The position numbers were made by a program, and so were the translations under genes. Positions 15,959-23,337 of a DNA stretch of 64,000 nt are shown here, piece after piece (within the stretch, counting starts at the first letter, position 1; the number at the start of each line of letters is the position of its first letter). This DNA comes from DASXRA01 sp963737425 (GTDB lineage Bacteria > Actinomycetota > Actinomycetes > Mycobacteriales > Jatrophihabitantaceae), in contig CAVTSX010000009.1 of the NCBI GenBank assembly GCA_963737425.1, positions 1,302,001 through 1,366,000 of the forward strand, in the 5' to 3' direction. The notes under the pieces are model-generated. The model was not told the DNA's origin, did no database searches, and was given only the letters and a program-made list of their open reading frames with translations.

Positions 15959-17293
15959 TCAGCCGACCCGTAACCGGTCGAGACCGTTCTGGGCAGCAAG
16001 CACGATCGGCTCGTTGAGCGCCCCGATCGCGGGCGAATACACGTTCTCCATCGTGGCGAGGTCGTGCAACGTGAAGCCGAATTTGACCGCCATGGCCAGG
16101 AAGTCGGCGCGCTCCTTGATGCCCTCACCGCCGACGATCTGCGCGCCGATGAGCCGCAGGCTGTCGGGATCGGCGAGCAGTTTCACCTTCACCGGCTTGA
16201 CGCCCGGGTAGTAGCGCGCCCGCGAGATGCCCTGCGCGACGCCCAACACGAACGGGATGCCCAGCGCCGTCGCCGTTGTCTCGCCGAACGACGCACCGCC
16301 GATGATCCACTTGCCGGCCGGGGTTCCCCACGGCACGTACACGGCGCGGTACGTGCGCGAGCCTCCCCCGGCGTTCATGCCGGCGACCTTTCCCTGCGCG
16401 TAGGCGTGACTACCGGTCAACCCCTGCAACGGCACGCGGGTCAGGCCGTGCGGTATCTCGGTGCAATCACCGGCCGCGAACACACCCGGCGTCGACGTCG
16501 CCATGCGCTCGTCGACGATCACGCCACCGGTCGAGCCGATCTTCAGTCCGGCCGCCGCGGCCAGTGCGTTGTTCGGCTCCTTGTGCGTGCAGACGACGGC
16601 GAGGTCGGCCGCGATCTCGCCGTCGGAGGTCTTTACCGCGCGCAGATGGCCCTCGCCGAGGAACGCCAGCAGGGTCGTGTTGAAGTGGGTCTTGACGCCG
16701 AGCTCGCGCCACGACTCCTCGACCGGCGCCATGATGTCGGGATCGGCCATCTCCGACATCGGCCACGGGCTCGGGTCGACCAGATGGGTCTCGATGCCCC
16801 GATGCGCGAGCGCGGTGGTCATCTCCACGCCCAGTGGCGACGCCTCGACGACCACCGCCACCTTGACCGTGTCGAGGACCTTGTCCCACTCCATCGCCTC
16901 GCGGATGTTCTTGACGTAGTACAGCCCTTCGAGGTCGCCACCCGGAACCCCGGGGTCGGCGTAGTCGAAGCCGGTCGCCAGCACCAGACCGTCCCAGGAA
17001 ACGTCCTGCCCGGCAACGTCGAGCACCTTGCGGCCAAGGTCGACGCTGCCGACCTTCGTCTCGTACCGGATGTCGATGCCGGCTTCGACGTAAGCGTCTT
17101 TGGTGGCAAGGAAAAGCCGCTCGAAATCGTCGATTTCCTTGCCGTGCACGTAGGGAATGCCGCACGGGCTGTAGGCGACGTCTTCGAACTCGGTGAACAC
17201 GACGACCTCGTTCGCCGGATCAGCCGCCTTCACGCCGCCCGCCGCACCGAGTCCGGCCGCGCCGCCACCGACGACTACGATCTTGCGCGCCAC
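15959..17293 (-). CDS. Single-cysteine FAD/NAD(P) disulfide reductase (CoA-disulfide reductase-like)
   Basis: A 444-residue pyridine nucleotide-disulfide oxidoreductase. FAD-binding GGGAAGLGAAGG is at the N-terminus. The redox cysteine is C44 in SPCGIPY, a lone cysteine as in CoA-disulfide reductase and NADH oxidase, not a CxxxxC pair. 'TPGVFAAGDC' is the second FAD motif, and the C-terminal dimerisation domain is complete. The GTG start at 17293 is preceded by AAGGGGG. It leads a unit with the 108-residue protein and the MSMEG_0572-like gene, divergent from the XRE-cupin regulator. In a locus that makes coenzyme M, reduction of CoM disulfide or mixed disulfides is an attractive inference. 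Confidence 0.85.
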   Translation of the reverse strand: MARKIVVVGGGAAGLGAAGGVKAADPANEVVVFTEFEDVAYSPCGIPYVHGKEIDDFERLFLATKDAYVEAGIDIRYETKVGSVDLGRKVLDVAGQDVSWDGLVLATGFDYADPGVPGGDLEGLYYVKNIREAMEWDKVLDTVKVAVVVEASPLGVEMTTALAHRGIETHLVDPSPWPMSEMADPDIMAPVEESWRELGVKTHFNTTLLAFLGEGHLRAVKTSDGEIAADLAVVCTHKEPNNALAAAAGLKIGSTGGVIVDERMATSTPGVFAAGDCTEIPHGLTRVPLQGLTGSHAYAQGKVAGMNAGGGSRTYRAVYVPWGTPAGKWIIGGASFGETTATALGIPFVLGVAQGISRARYYPGVKPVKVKLLADPDSLRLIGAQIVGGEGIKERADFLAMAVKFGFTLHDLATMENVYSPAIGALNEPIVLAAQNGLDRLRVG

Positions 17294-17396
17294 GCGTCGT
17301 ACCCCCTTCGCTCGCCGAGCGGGTACACAGCATCCACCATGATTGAGGTTCGTTCACTATATTGGACGCCGCTATACCGTCAAGGGGAGCGACGAG
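17294..17396. promoter_or_regulatory. Divergent promoter of FAD reductase and XRE-cupin regulator
   Basis: The 103-base gap between divergent genes carries TTCGTTCACTAT at 17349-17360, matching 8275-8286 in the comA promoter at 10 of 12 positions. A TATACC at 17374-17379 could be a -10 box for the regulator gene. GGGGAG at 17385-17390 is its ribosome site. An autoregulatory operator for the XRE-cupin protein is inferred. Confidence 0.45.
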
Positions 17397-18011
17397 ATGT
17401 CCAGACCGAGTAGCAAGCCCGCGCGCGCCATGCGTATCGAGGAGCACGTAGACGGCATCGTCAGCACCATCGGGCCGAAGCTCAAGCAACTGCGGCAGGA
17501 GCAGCGCCTCTCGCTCCAGCAACTGGCCGTCAAGGCCGATGTATCTGCCGCGGCGATCCACAAGATCGAGCGCAACGACATGGTTCCCACGATCACGACG
17601 CTGCTCAAGATCGCCACCGCGCTCGATCGTCCGGTCAGCTACTTCATCGAAAACGACGAGGGCCCACCCGAGCCGGTCGCGTTCACCCGGGCGCCCGACC
17701 GTCCCGAGGTATTCACTCCGCACGCGGGACTGCACCTGGCCGGGGTGTCCGGGCCGTACACGCCGTTTCGCAGTGCGGCCGCTGTTGCCACACTCGACCC
17801 GGGGGCGACGAGCGGCACCAAGGCGCTCGTCCACCCCGGTGAGGAACTCGTCTTCGTCCTCGAAGGAAGCGTGGCGTTCGACATCGCCGGAACGCGCTAC
17901 AGGGTCGGCCGCGGCGACGCGCTGCACTTCATCGGCGAGCAACCGCACCACTGGTCCAACGAGGGCAAGACGATCGCGCGCGCCCTGTGGATCGCATTGC
18001 GCGACTCGTAG
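17397..18011 (+). CDS. XRE-family regulator with C-terminal cupin domain
   Basis: A 204-residue regulator. An HTH_3 domain spans roughly residues 25-80 (LKQLRQEQRLSLQQLA, then SAAAIHKIERN and a PTITTLLKIATAL helix). A cupin_2 domain spans about 120-200 (HPGEELVFVLEG, GDALHFIG, HHWSNEG). Such proteins bind a small ligand in the cupin and switch catabolic operons. The start is the ATG at 17397 with GGGGAG seven bases upstream; an in-frame earlier codon lacks a ribosome site. It lies between divergent arms at the end of the CoM/Nit1C-like locus and is the only DNA-binding protein there, so it is the likely local regulator. Confidence 0.9.
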   Translation: MSRPSSKPARAMRIEEHVDGIVSTIGPKLKQLRQEQRLSLQQLAVKADVSAAAIHKIERNDMVPTITTLLKIATALDRPVSYFIENDEGPPEPVAFTRAPDRPEVFTPHAGLHLAGVSGPYTPFRSAAAVATLDPGATSGTKALVHPGEELVFVLEGSVAFDIAGTRYRVGRGDALHFIGEQPHHWSNEGKTIARALWIALRDS

Positions 18012-18036
18012 CGGCGACGCGTTGAACGTACGGCGG

Positions 18037-18072
18037 GTTTACTATGCGATGCACACGGTTCCGATAGTAGAC
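18037..18072. promoter_or_regulatory. Inverted repeat upstream of amidohydrolase gene
   Basis: GTTTACTAT (18037-18045) and ATAGTAGAC (18064-18072) form a 9-base inverted repeat with one mismatch and an 18-base spacer. It ends 17 bases before the amidohydrolase ATG, and AGTCAGGAGG follows it as ribosome site. It is probably an operator, with the XRE-cupin protein encoded just upstream the natural candidate to bind it. Confidence 0.5.
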
Positions 18073-18089
18073 AGTCAGGAGGCCTTGTC

Positions 18090-18953
18090 ATGGCGTCACC
18101 GGAGAAAGTCAAAGGCCGGGTGATCGACGCACACAGCCACATCGGCGAGATGCAGGCGTGGGCCTTCTACAACCTGAAAGAGCCGGTCAAACCGACCGTC
18201 TACGAGTTCGCGGATGCGTCGGCCTACCTTCGCCACCTGGACGGCGTCGGCGCCGAGCGCGGCCTGGTGCTGCCGAACTACGGCATTCCGGTGCAGAGCC
18301 AGCCCTTCTCACTCAACGACCTCGTGCTCGAATCCGCGCAGAGGTCCGACCGGCTCGTGGCCGGGTTGTGGGTGTCGTTCCTGCCGCAGAACAAGGAGAT
18401 GACCCTCAAGGCGTTGGAGAACGCCGGCGAGCAGGGCATCGTGGCGCTCAAGACGACGTTCCTACTCGGCGGCAATCCCGACCCCGGCACCTGGGACGAC
18501 GACACCCGCGAGATTGCCGAGGCATGCATCGACGCCGCCGAGCAACACGACCTCGTGTTCCACTTCCACACCAGCGCCGGCGGCACCTCCGACATCAACA
18601 ACTTCATCCCGCTTGTCGAGAAGTACGGCAAGCGGATCAACATCTACCTGGTGCACTTCGGCGGTGGCGTCAGCGGGCACATCAAGCTGGTGCCGCAGTT
18701 CCTCGACTGGGTCGAGCAGGGCTACCGCGTCTACTGCGACACCACGTGGACGGTCGGCTTCGGCGCACGCTGGTTGATGACCGAGATCGAGCGACGCGGC
18801 TTCGGCGAAGACCGCGTGCTGTTCGCCTCCGACGAACCGTGGAGTGACTTCTGGGGCGAGTACTGGAAGATCAACGGCGCGCCGGTCAGCTCCGAACTCA
18901 AAGAGCGCATCTTCTATCGCAACTACGAGCAGCTTTACGGAGGCAGGCCCTGA
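18090..18953 (+). CDS. Amidohydrolase_2 family metal-dependent hydrolase
   Basis: A 287-residue TIM-barrel protein of the amidohydrolase-2 (ACMSD-like) family. Metal ligands are visible: H15 and H17 in DAHSHIGE, the histidines of VFHFHTS, the His of YLVHFGGG, and the catalytic Asp of FASDEPW. Relatives hydrolyse amides or esters or decarboxylate carboxylic acids; the substrate cannot be read from the sequence. The ATG at 18090 has AGGAGG eight bases upstream. It is 78 bases downstream of the XRE-cupin gene on the same strand, with an inverted repeat between them, and closes the locus. It may take the place of the missing nitrilase. Confidence 0.85.
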   Translation: MASPEKVKGRVIDAHSHIGEMQAWAFYNLKEPVKPTVYEFADASAYLRHLDGVGAERGLVLPNYGIPVQSQPFSLNDLVLESAQRSDRLVAGLWVSFLPQNKEMTLKALENAGEQGIVALKTTFLLGGNPDPGTWDDDTREIAEACIDAAEQHDLVFHFHTSAGGTSDINNFIPLVEKYGKRINIYLVHFGGGVSGHIKLVPQFLDWVEQGYRVYCDTTWTVGFGARWLMTEIERRGFGEDRVLFASDEPWSDFWGEYWKINGAPVSSELKERIFYRNYEQLYGGRP

Positions 18954-19041
18954 CGTGTGGCTCGACCGGCCAGGACCACCCTGATCGGCAACCCACGTTC
19001 ACACTTGCGCGAGGCCCCAGCTATCTCCTCCATACCGTGTA

Positions 19042-19172
19042 GTACTGCCGCTGCCGATCGCGACGCTGGCACGGGCGCGGCGCTCCCAGGCTTCCCGTCG
19101 GGTCTTGATCATCCCTGCCGGATCCGCCATTGCTCGCGGCTTCGCCAGAGATGATCAACGGTGTGCCGCGGC
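19042..19172 (+). repeat. Dispersed palindromic repeat family A, copy 1
   Basis: The core 19105-19158 starts TTGATCATC and ends GATGATCAA, with an asymmetric centre (ATCCGCCATTGCTCGCGGC). About 60 bases on the left (GATCGCGACGCTGGC, then GCGCTCCC) are also shared with copy 5 and, reversed, with copy 2. So the unit is longer than the palindrome. It is intergenic, about 90 bases after the amidohydrolase gene. Confidence 0.85.
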
Positions 19173-19659
19173 CCGCTAGCACGGTGTGGGACGGTAACGA
19201 TGCACGGCCGTCGTACTCGCCTCGGAAGCTAATGCCCGCGCACCACTAACTCGTGCGATAAGTCGGCCGACTGGTTCGAGGTTTTGTTCGGCGGTCCTGG
19301 CCTTTGCACTGCTCGGTTCGTCGCTCCAGTAGCAACTCTTGGAGTCACTCGGGTGAGCCTGGTCCGTTGCGGGTGTTGGCGGATTCGATCTGAGTGGTGG
19401 TGGTGGTGGTGGTGGTGGTGCGTCTTGTCGGGATGCTGGCTGCGGGCCTGCGCGCCGCGTGGCCTCGCGCGCCGTGCCGTCTTACGCACCCTGCCGTCCT
19501 TGCGCACCCTGCCGTCCTGCGCACCCTGCCGTCCTGCGCGCCCTGCCGCCTTGCGTGCCTGCCGTCTTGCGCGCCCTGCCGCCTTGCGTGCCTGCCGTCT
19601 TGCGCACCCTGCCGCCTTGCGTGCCTGCCGTCTTGCGCACCCTGCCGCCTTGCGTGCCT
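19173..19659. repeat. Gene-free stretch with TGG microsatellite and 33-bp minisatellite
   Basis: From the amidohydrolase stop at 18953 to the IS3 element there is no convincing gene; copy 1 of repeat A fills the first part. A (TGG)n run of nearly nine units lies at 19395-19420. From about 19472 to 19659 there is a minisatellite built from alternating 16- and 17-base subunits (CTGCCGCCTTGCGTGC and CTGCCGTCTTGCGCACC), 33 bases per full unit. The reading frames through it give only low-complexity Ala/Arg/His peptides. Confidence 0.8.
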
Positions 19660-19716
19660 TGAACCGCCCCGGCGTGTCCGGAGGCTCCAGTTGTTGAGAA
19701 GGAGTAGCTGGAAGCC

Positions 19717-20046
19717 ATGTCACGTCACGGGAGCAACTACCCGCGTGAGCTGCGGGAGCGTGCGGTGCGGATGGTCGCCGAGGTCAAGGGCGATTACCCG
19801 TCGGAGTGGGCGGCGATCGGTGCGGTCGCCTCGAAGCTCGGTATCGGCAGCACGGAGACGCTGCGCAAGTGGGTGCGGCAGGCCGAAGTGGACGCCGGTG
19901 AGAGGTCGGGTCTGAGCAGCGACGAGCGGACCGAGATCAAGGCGCTCAAGCGCGAGGTCGCCGAGCTGCGTCGGGCGAATGAGATCCTCAAGGCTGCATC
20001 GAGTTTCTTCGCGGCGGAGCTCGACCGCCCACAGAGGTTCTGGTGA
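19717..20046 (+). CDS. IS3 family transposase OrfA
   Basis: A 109-residue helix-turn-helix protein of the transposase_8 type: 'YPRELRERAVRMVAE', then a recognition helix region 'GSTETLRKWVRQAE' and a C-terminal leucine-zipper-like 'EIKALKREVAELRRANEIL', here with internal heptads. It binds the inverted repeats and pairs with OrfB. The ATG at 19717 has GAAGGAG upstream at the left end. Its stop overlaps the orfB start as GTGA, the region where IS3 elements normally make an OrfAB fusion by ribosomal frameshifting; I did not identify a clear slippery heptamer. Confidence 0.92.
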   Translation: MSRHGSNYPRELRERAVRMVAEVKGDYPSEWAAIGAVASKLGIGSTETLRKWVRQAEVDAGERSGLSSDERTEIKALKREVAELRRANEILKAASSFFAAELDRPQRFW

Positions 20047-20945
20047 GGTTCATCGACGCCCACAAGGGCCGGTTCGGGGTCGCGCCGATCTGTCGCGTGC
20101 TGTGCGAGCACGGGATCACGATCGCCCCGTCCACCTACTACGACGCCAAGTCCCGACCGCCGTCGAAGCGCAGCCTGCGCGACGAAGAACTGAAGATCGA
20201 GATTGCCCGCGTGCATCGGGACAACTTCGGCGTCTACGGGCCGCGCAAGGTGTGGTTGCAGCTCAACCGGGAGGGCATCGAGGTAGCCCGCTGCACCGTC
20301 GAGCGGTTGATGCAATCCCTTGGCCTGCAAGGGATTCGGCGCGGCAAGAAGTGGAAGACGACCACACCGGCCCCGGCCGCCGAGCGGCCGGTGGACCTGG
20401 TCAAGCGGCAGTTCAACCCGCTGCGACCGAACGCGTTGTGGGTCGCGGACTTCACGTATGTCGCGACCTGGGCCGGGGTGGTCTACGTCGCCTTCGTCAT
20501 CGACGCCTACGCCCGTCGCATCCTGGGCTGGCGGGCGGCGACGAGCATGCGCACCCAGTTGGTACTCGACGCACTGGAGCAGGCCGTGTGGGTCCGTCGC
20601 CGCGAAGATGTGACCACGCTGTCCGGGCTGGTGCATCACACCGACGCCGGCTCGCAATACACGTCGATCGCGTTCACCGAACGCCTCGCCGCCGTAGGCG
20701 TCACACCCTCGATCGGCACCGTCGGCGATGCATTCGACAACGCCTTGGCCGAGACGGTGATCGGCCTGTACAAGTCAGAGTTGATCAATCCGCAGCGGCC
20801 GTGGAAGACGGTCGATCAAGTCGAGATCGCCACCCTCCACTACATCGACTGGTTCAACAACCGACGCCTCTACGAGGAGAACGGCGACATCCCGCCGGTC
20901 GAACTGGAGCAGGCCTACTACCGTCAATACCGGCCCTCAGCCTGA
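20043..20945 (+). CDS. IS3 family transposase OrfB (DDE integrase)
   Basis: A 300-residue rve-type integrase core. The DDE triad is visible: Asp in LWVADFTYV, Asp in VHHTDAGSQY, and Glu in NALAETVIGLYKSELI 35 residues later. An N-terminal HTH_21-like region (VYGPRKVWLQL, CTVERLMQ) precedes it. Length and motifs agree with a functional protein. The first codon (GTG at 20043) overlaps the orfA stop. The right inverted repeat begins about 20 bases after its stop. Confidence 0.93.
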   Translation: MRFIDAHKGRFGVAPICRVLCEHGITIAPSTYYDAKSRPPSKRSLRDEELKIEIARVHRDNFGVYGPRKVWLQLNREGIEVARCTVERLMQSLGLQGIRRGKKWKTTTPAPAAERPVDLVKRQFNPLRPNALWVADFTYVATWAGVVYVAFVIDAYARRILGWRAATSMRTQLVLDALEQAVWVRRREDVTTLSGLVHHTDAGSQYTSIAFTERLAAVGVTPSIGTVGDAFDNALAETVIGLYKSELINPQRPWKTVDQVEIATLHYIDWFNNRRLYEENGDIPPVELEQAYYRQYRPSA

Positions 20946-20991
20946 AGCCGGTTCCACCAAACCGAGTCTCCGGAAAAGCCGGGGCGGTTCA

Positions 20992-21613
20992 GTGGGCGGC
21001 TTGGGCACAGGTGGGCCCACAGGTGGGCAGTTCCGGCACCGGCCACCTCGCAGGTGGGCAGTTCCGGCACAGGTGGGCACTTACAAGTGCCCACCCAGCG
21101 CACAACTGCCCACCGGCCACAAGGCGCACCACCGGCCATCCCGCAGGTGGCACTCGACGCCGACTACCCCGCAGGTGGCACTCGGCGTCGGTCACCCACA
21201 CAGGTGGGCGGTTCGGGCGCAGGTGGGCCCACAGGTGGGCAGTTCCGGCACCGGCCACAAGGCGCACCACCGGCCACCCCGCAGGTGGCACTCGACGCCG
21301 GCTACCCCGCAGGTGGCACTCGACGCCGGCTACCCACACAGGTGGGCGGCTTGGGCACAGGTGGGCCCACAGGTGGGCAGTTCCGGCACCGGCCATCTCG
21401 CAGGTGGGCAGTTCCGGCACAGGTGGGCACTTACAAGTGCCCACCCAGCGCACAACTGCCCACCGGCCACCCCGCAGGTGGCACTCGACGCCGGCTACCC
21501 CGCGGGTGGCACTCGGCGTCGGTCACCCACACAGGTGGCACTCGACGACGCCGGCCAGCCGGCAGGTGGGCAGTTCCGGCACCGGTCACCCCGCAGGCGG
21601 CACTCGCCGCCGG
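20992..21613. repeat. Higher-order tandem repeat array, gene-free
   Basis: The 620 bases between the IS3 right end and the NIPSNAP gene are almost entirely repeats of short GC-rich units such as CAGGTGGGCAGTTCCGGCAC and CCGCAGGTGGCACTCGACGC. A 129-base block at 20992-21120 recurs nearly unchanged at 21342-21470, a 350-base period. Each block contains a 10-base stem hairpin around GGGCACTTACAAGTGCCC. No coding frame is credible. The array stops abruptly at the 3' end of the NIPSNAP gene. Confidence 0.88.
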
Positions 21614-21928
21614 CTACGGCTCCCCGCCAAGCAGCGGTCGCATGAACGACCGTTCGTATCGCAGCACGCAACCGCTGTCGTCTCGGATCTTGTCCGCGGC
21701 GATGAACGCGGGATCGACGCCGAACAAGCCGCGGTAGGTCTCGTAGTCCGCCAACGAGGGGAAGGAGAAGAGCGCTAACGCACGATCGCTCGCGCCCTCA
21801 CCCGGCAGGAAATAGCCATGGTGTTGGCCGCCGCGCTCGTTCACCAGGGTGATCCAGGCCTTTGCGAATCGCTCGAACGCTTCGATCTTGGCAGGGTCGA
21901 TGGTGTACTCCACAACGCAGGTGATCAC
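21614..21928 (-). CDS. NIPSNAP family protein
   Basis: A 104-residue dimeric alpha/beta-barrel protein of the NIPSNAP type: 'VVEYTIDPAKIEAFERFAKAW', in pieces VVEYTIDP and KIEAFERFAKAW, then 'GQHHGYFLPGEG' and 'ALALFSFPSLADYETYR'. The family binds small ligands; its enzymatic role is unclear. The chosen start is the GTG at 21928; the earlier in-frame codons overlap the upstream gene. It lies 46 bases downstream of the amide-binding protein gene and probably shares its transcript. Its stop codon abuts the tandem repeat array. Confidence 0.8.
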   Translation of the reverse strand: MITCVVEYTIDPAKIEAFERFAKAWITLVNERGGQHHGYFLPGEGASDRALALFSFPSLADYETYRGLFGVDPAFIAADKIRDDSGCVLRYERSFMRPLLGGEP

Positions 21929-21974
21929 CGCGCCAACGTAGCCGCGGTCAATGCCGTGGAGCACGCCCACCTGT

Positions 21975-23099
21975 CTATCCGAGGCCTTGCGTGCGTTCCT
22001 TCGGATCGATAACGCCGAGGTCTTTGACAACCCGGAAACGACCGTTGTCGGCCTGGGCGATGTACATGTTCATTCGGACGTGATGCTGCCCGGGCACCAT
22101 CTCCGCGGGCCCACCTGGCCCCTCGGCGATCCGGGCATGATCGAGCGCCTCGATCACATCTTCCTGCCTGAGCGAGCCCGCTTCTTCCACGGCCGTCTGC
22201 CAGAGCCGCAGACCTCGGTACAGGCCGGTCGCCGCGCTGCCCGCGGTGAACTTGGCACTTCCCGGGTAGAGCCGGTCGTACTGATCGATCAGTTCCCTGC
22301 TGAACGGATCGCTCACGTCCTGGTAGAAGTCGAGGCAGCTGTACAGGCCATCGACGTACTCAGCTGGCACCATGTCCAGGACGTTCTCGTCGAAGTACGT
22401 GCAGACGAGGCGTCCACCCTGCTTCGTGAAGCCGGAGTCGTACAGCGCGGCAAGGAATGGCGTGAGTCCGGGCGGAACGATGGTATTGAATACCACCTCT
22501 GCGCCGCTGGACGTGATTCGGTCAACGGTCTTCTCGTAGTCGGCGTGATCGAGCGGGAAGTATTCCTCGCCGACTATCTCGCCGCCATTTGCCGCAACAA
22601 CCTCGGCAACTTTCTGGTTCAGCACGTGCGGCCAGATATAGTCGGCCGACGGCAGGTAGAACTTCTTCGCACCCGTCTGCTGCATGAGCCAGGGAATGAG
22701 CGGCTCGACCTGTTGCGCCGGCACGGGACCCGTACAGAAGATGAGCGGGTCGCACTCCTGCCCTTCGTATTGCTCCGGGTAAATGTAGAGCTTCTTGCCT
22801 TCGACGACCGCCGGGCCCTTTATGGCCTGCCGCATGGAACTGTAGATGCCACCGAAAATGACATCGACTTGATCTTCGCGGACCAGCTTGGCCGCTTTCG
22901 CTTCCCCCACGCTGTCAGCAGTCTCGCTGTCCTCGAGGTACAACTCGAGGTGTCGCCCCAACAAGCCGCCACTCGCGTTGATGTCATCTATCACCATCTT
23001 TGCCACGTTTGCATTCGCAATACCCATGACCGAGAGCGCACCCGTCTGGTCGGTAATTACGCCCACCTTGATCGGTCCATTGGCAGATGATTCCTTCAT
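21975..23099 (-). CDS. Urea/short-chain-amide binding protein (UrtA/FmdD/AmiC type), no signal peptide
   Basis: A 374-residue type 1 periplasmic-binding-fold protein of the urea/amide branch: IKVGVITDQTGALSVMG at the start, then FGGIYSSMRQA, 'YIYPEQYEGQEC', 'YIWPHVLNQ' and 'YPGSAKFTAGSAA'. The ATG at 23099 has AGGAG ten bases upstream and is followed by a hydrophilic leader (MKESSANGP), so there is no signal peptide or lipobox. No permease or ATPase genes are adjacent. It may be a cytoplasmic sensor like AmiC rather than a transporter component, or the remnant of a transporter operon cut by the adjacent repeats and IS3. Confidence 0.82.
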   Translation of the reverse strand: MKESSANGPIKVGVITDQTGALSVMGIANANVAKMVIDDINASGGLLGRHLELYLEDSETADSVGEAKAAKLVREDQVDVIFGGIYSSMRQAIKGPAVVEGKKLYIYPEQYEGQECDPLIFCTGPVPAQQVEPLIPWLMQQTGAKKFYLPSADYIWPHVLNQKVAEVVAANGGEIVGEEYFPLDHADYEKTVDRITSSGAEVVFNTIVPPGLTPFLAALYDSGFTKQGGRLVCTYFDENVLDMVPAEYVDGLYSCLDFYQDVSDPFSRELIDQYDRLYPGSAKFTAGSAATGLYRGLRLWQTAVEEAGSLRQEDVIEALDHARIAEGPGGPAEMVPGQHHVRMNMYIAQADNGRFRVVKDLGVIDPKERTQGLG

Positions 23100-23166
23100 T
23101 TCGTCCGCTCCTAAATGGTCTTTGGCTCCTACTTGCGGTGAATGATCCAGGCAACTGGCCACAGCA

Positions 23167-23273
23167 TTGATCATCTCGGTCGAAATCGCGAGCAGTGGCG
23201 GATCCAGCGGAGATGATCAAGAGGCGACAGGGAGGGCCGGGAGCGCAGCACCCAGCCCACGGTCGCGATCTAC
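23167..23273 (-). repeat. Dispersed palindromic repeat family A, copy 2
   Basis: The core 23167-23220 has TTGATCATCTCGG and GAGATGATCAA arms, with the centre in reverse orientation to copy 1. The shared flank (GCGCTCCCGGCC and GATCGCGACC on the minus strand) extends it to about 23273. It lies between the amide-binding protein gene and the ABM-like gene. Confidence 0.85.
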
Positions 23274-23290
23274 GACTGTCGTACTACGAG

Positions 23291-23331
23291 GGCGCTGAAC
23301 AATGCGCTGCCGAGCTGCATTGTTCAGCGCC
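23291..23331. terminator. Perfect 15-bp hairpin downstream of the ABM-like gene
   Basis: GGCGCTGAACAATGC (23291-23305) and its exact complement (23317-23331) enclose an 11-base loop. It begins 6 bases beyond the stop of the minus-strand ABM-like gene. There is no U tract, so it would be a non-canonical terminator or a transcript-stabilising stem. Confidence 0.6.
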
Positions 23332-23337
23332 ACCCTC

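Larger units (their letters stand above)
19660..20991 (+). mobile_element. IS3-family insertion sequence
   Basis: A 1332-bp element with imperfect terminal inverted repeats of about 28 bases: left TGAACCGCCCCGGCGTGTCC at 19660, right (reverse complement) TGAACCGCCCCGGCTTTTCC ending at 20991. It carries orfA and orfB in the IS3 arrangement. The flanking trinucleotides (CCT and GTG) do not match, so no 3-bp target duplication is visible. Recombination between the repeats on either side may have removed it. Both transposase genes look intact. Confidence 0.92.

Noticed and set aside
19229..19723. Minus-strand frame with a run of nine His and repeated Ala/Arg/Lys/Gln units, superficially like a basic histone-like tail
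   Set aside because: It is the translation of the TGG microsatellite and the 33-bp minisatellite and enters the IS3 end. It has no ribosome site or conserved domain.
20992..21613. Possible CRISPR array
   Set aside because: Repeats are of several unit types in direct tandem with a 350-base higher-order period. There are no unique spacers of constant size and no cas genes.
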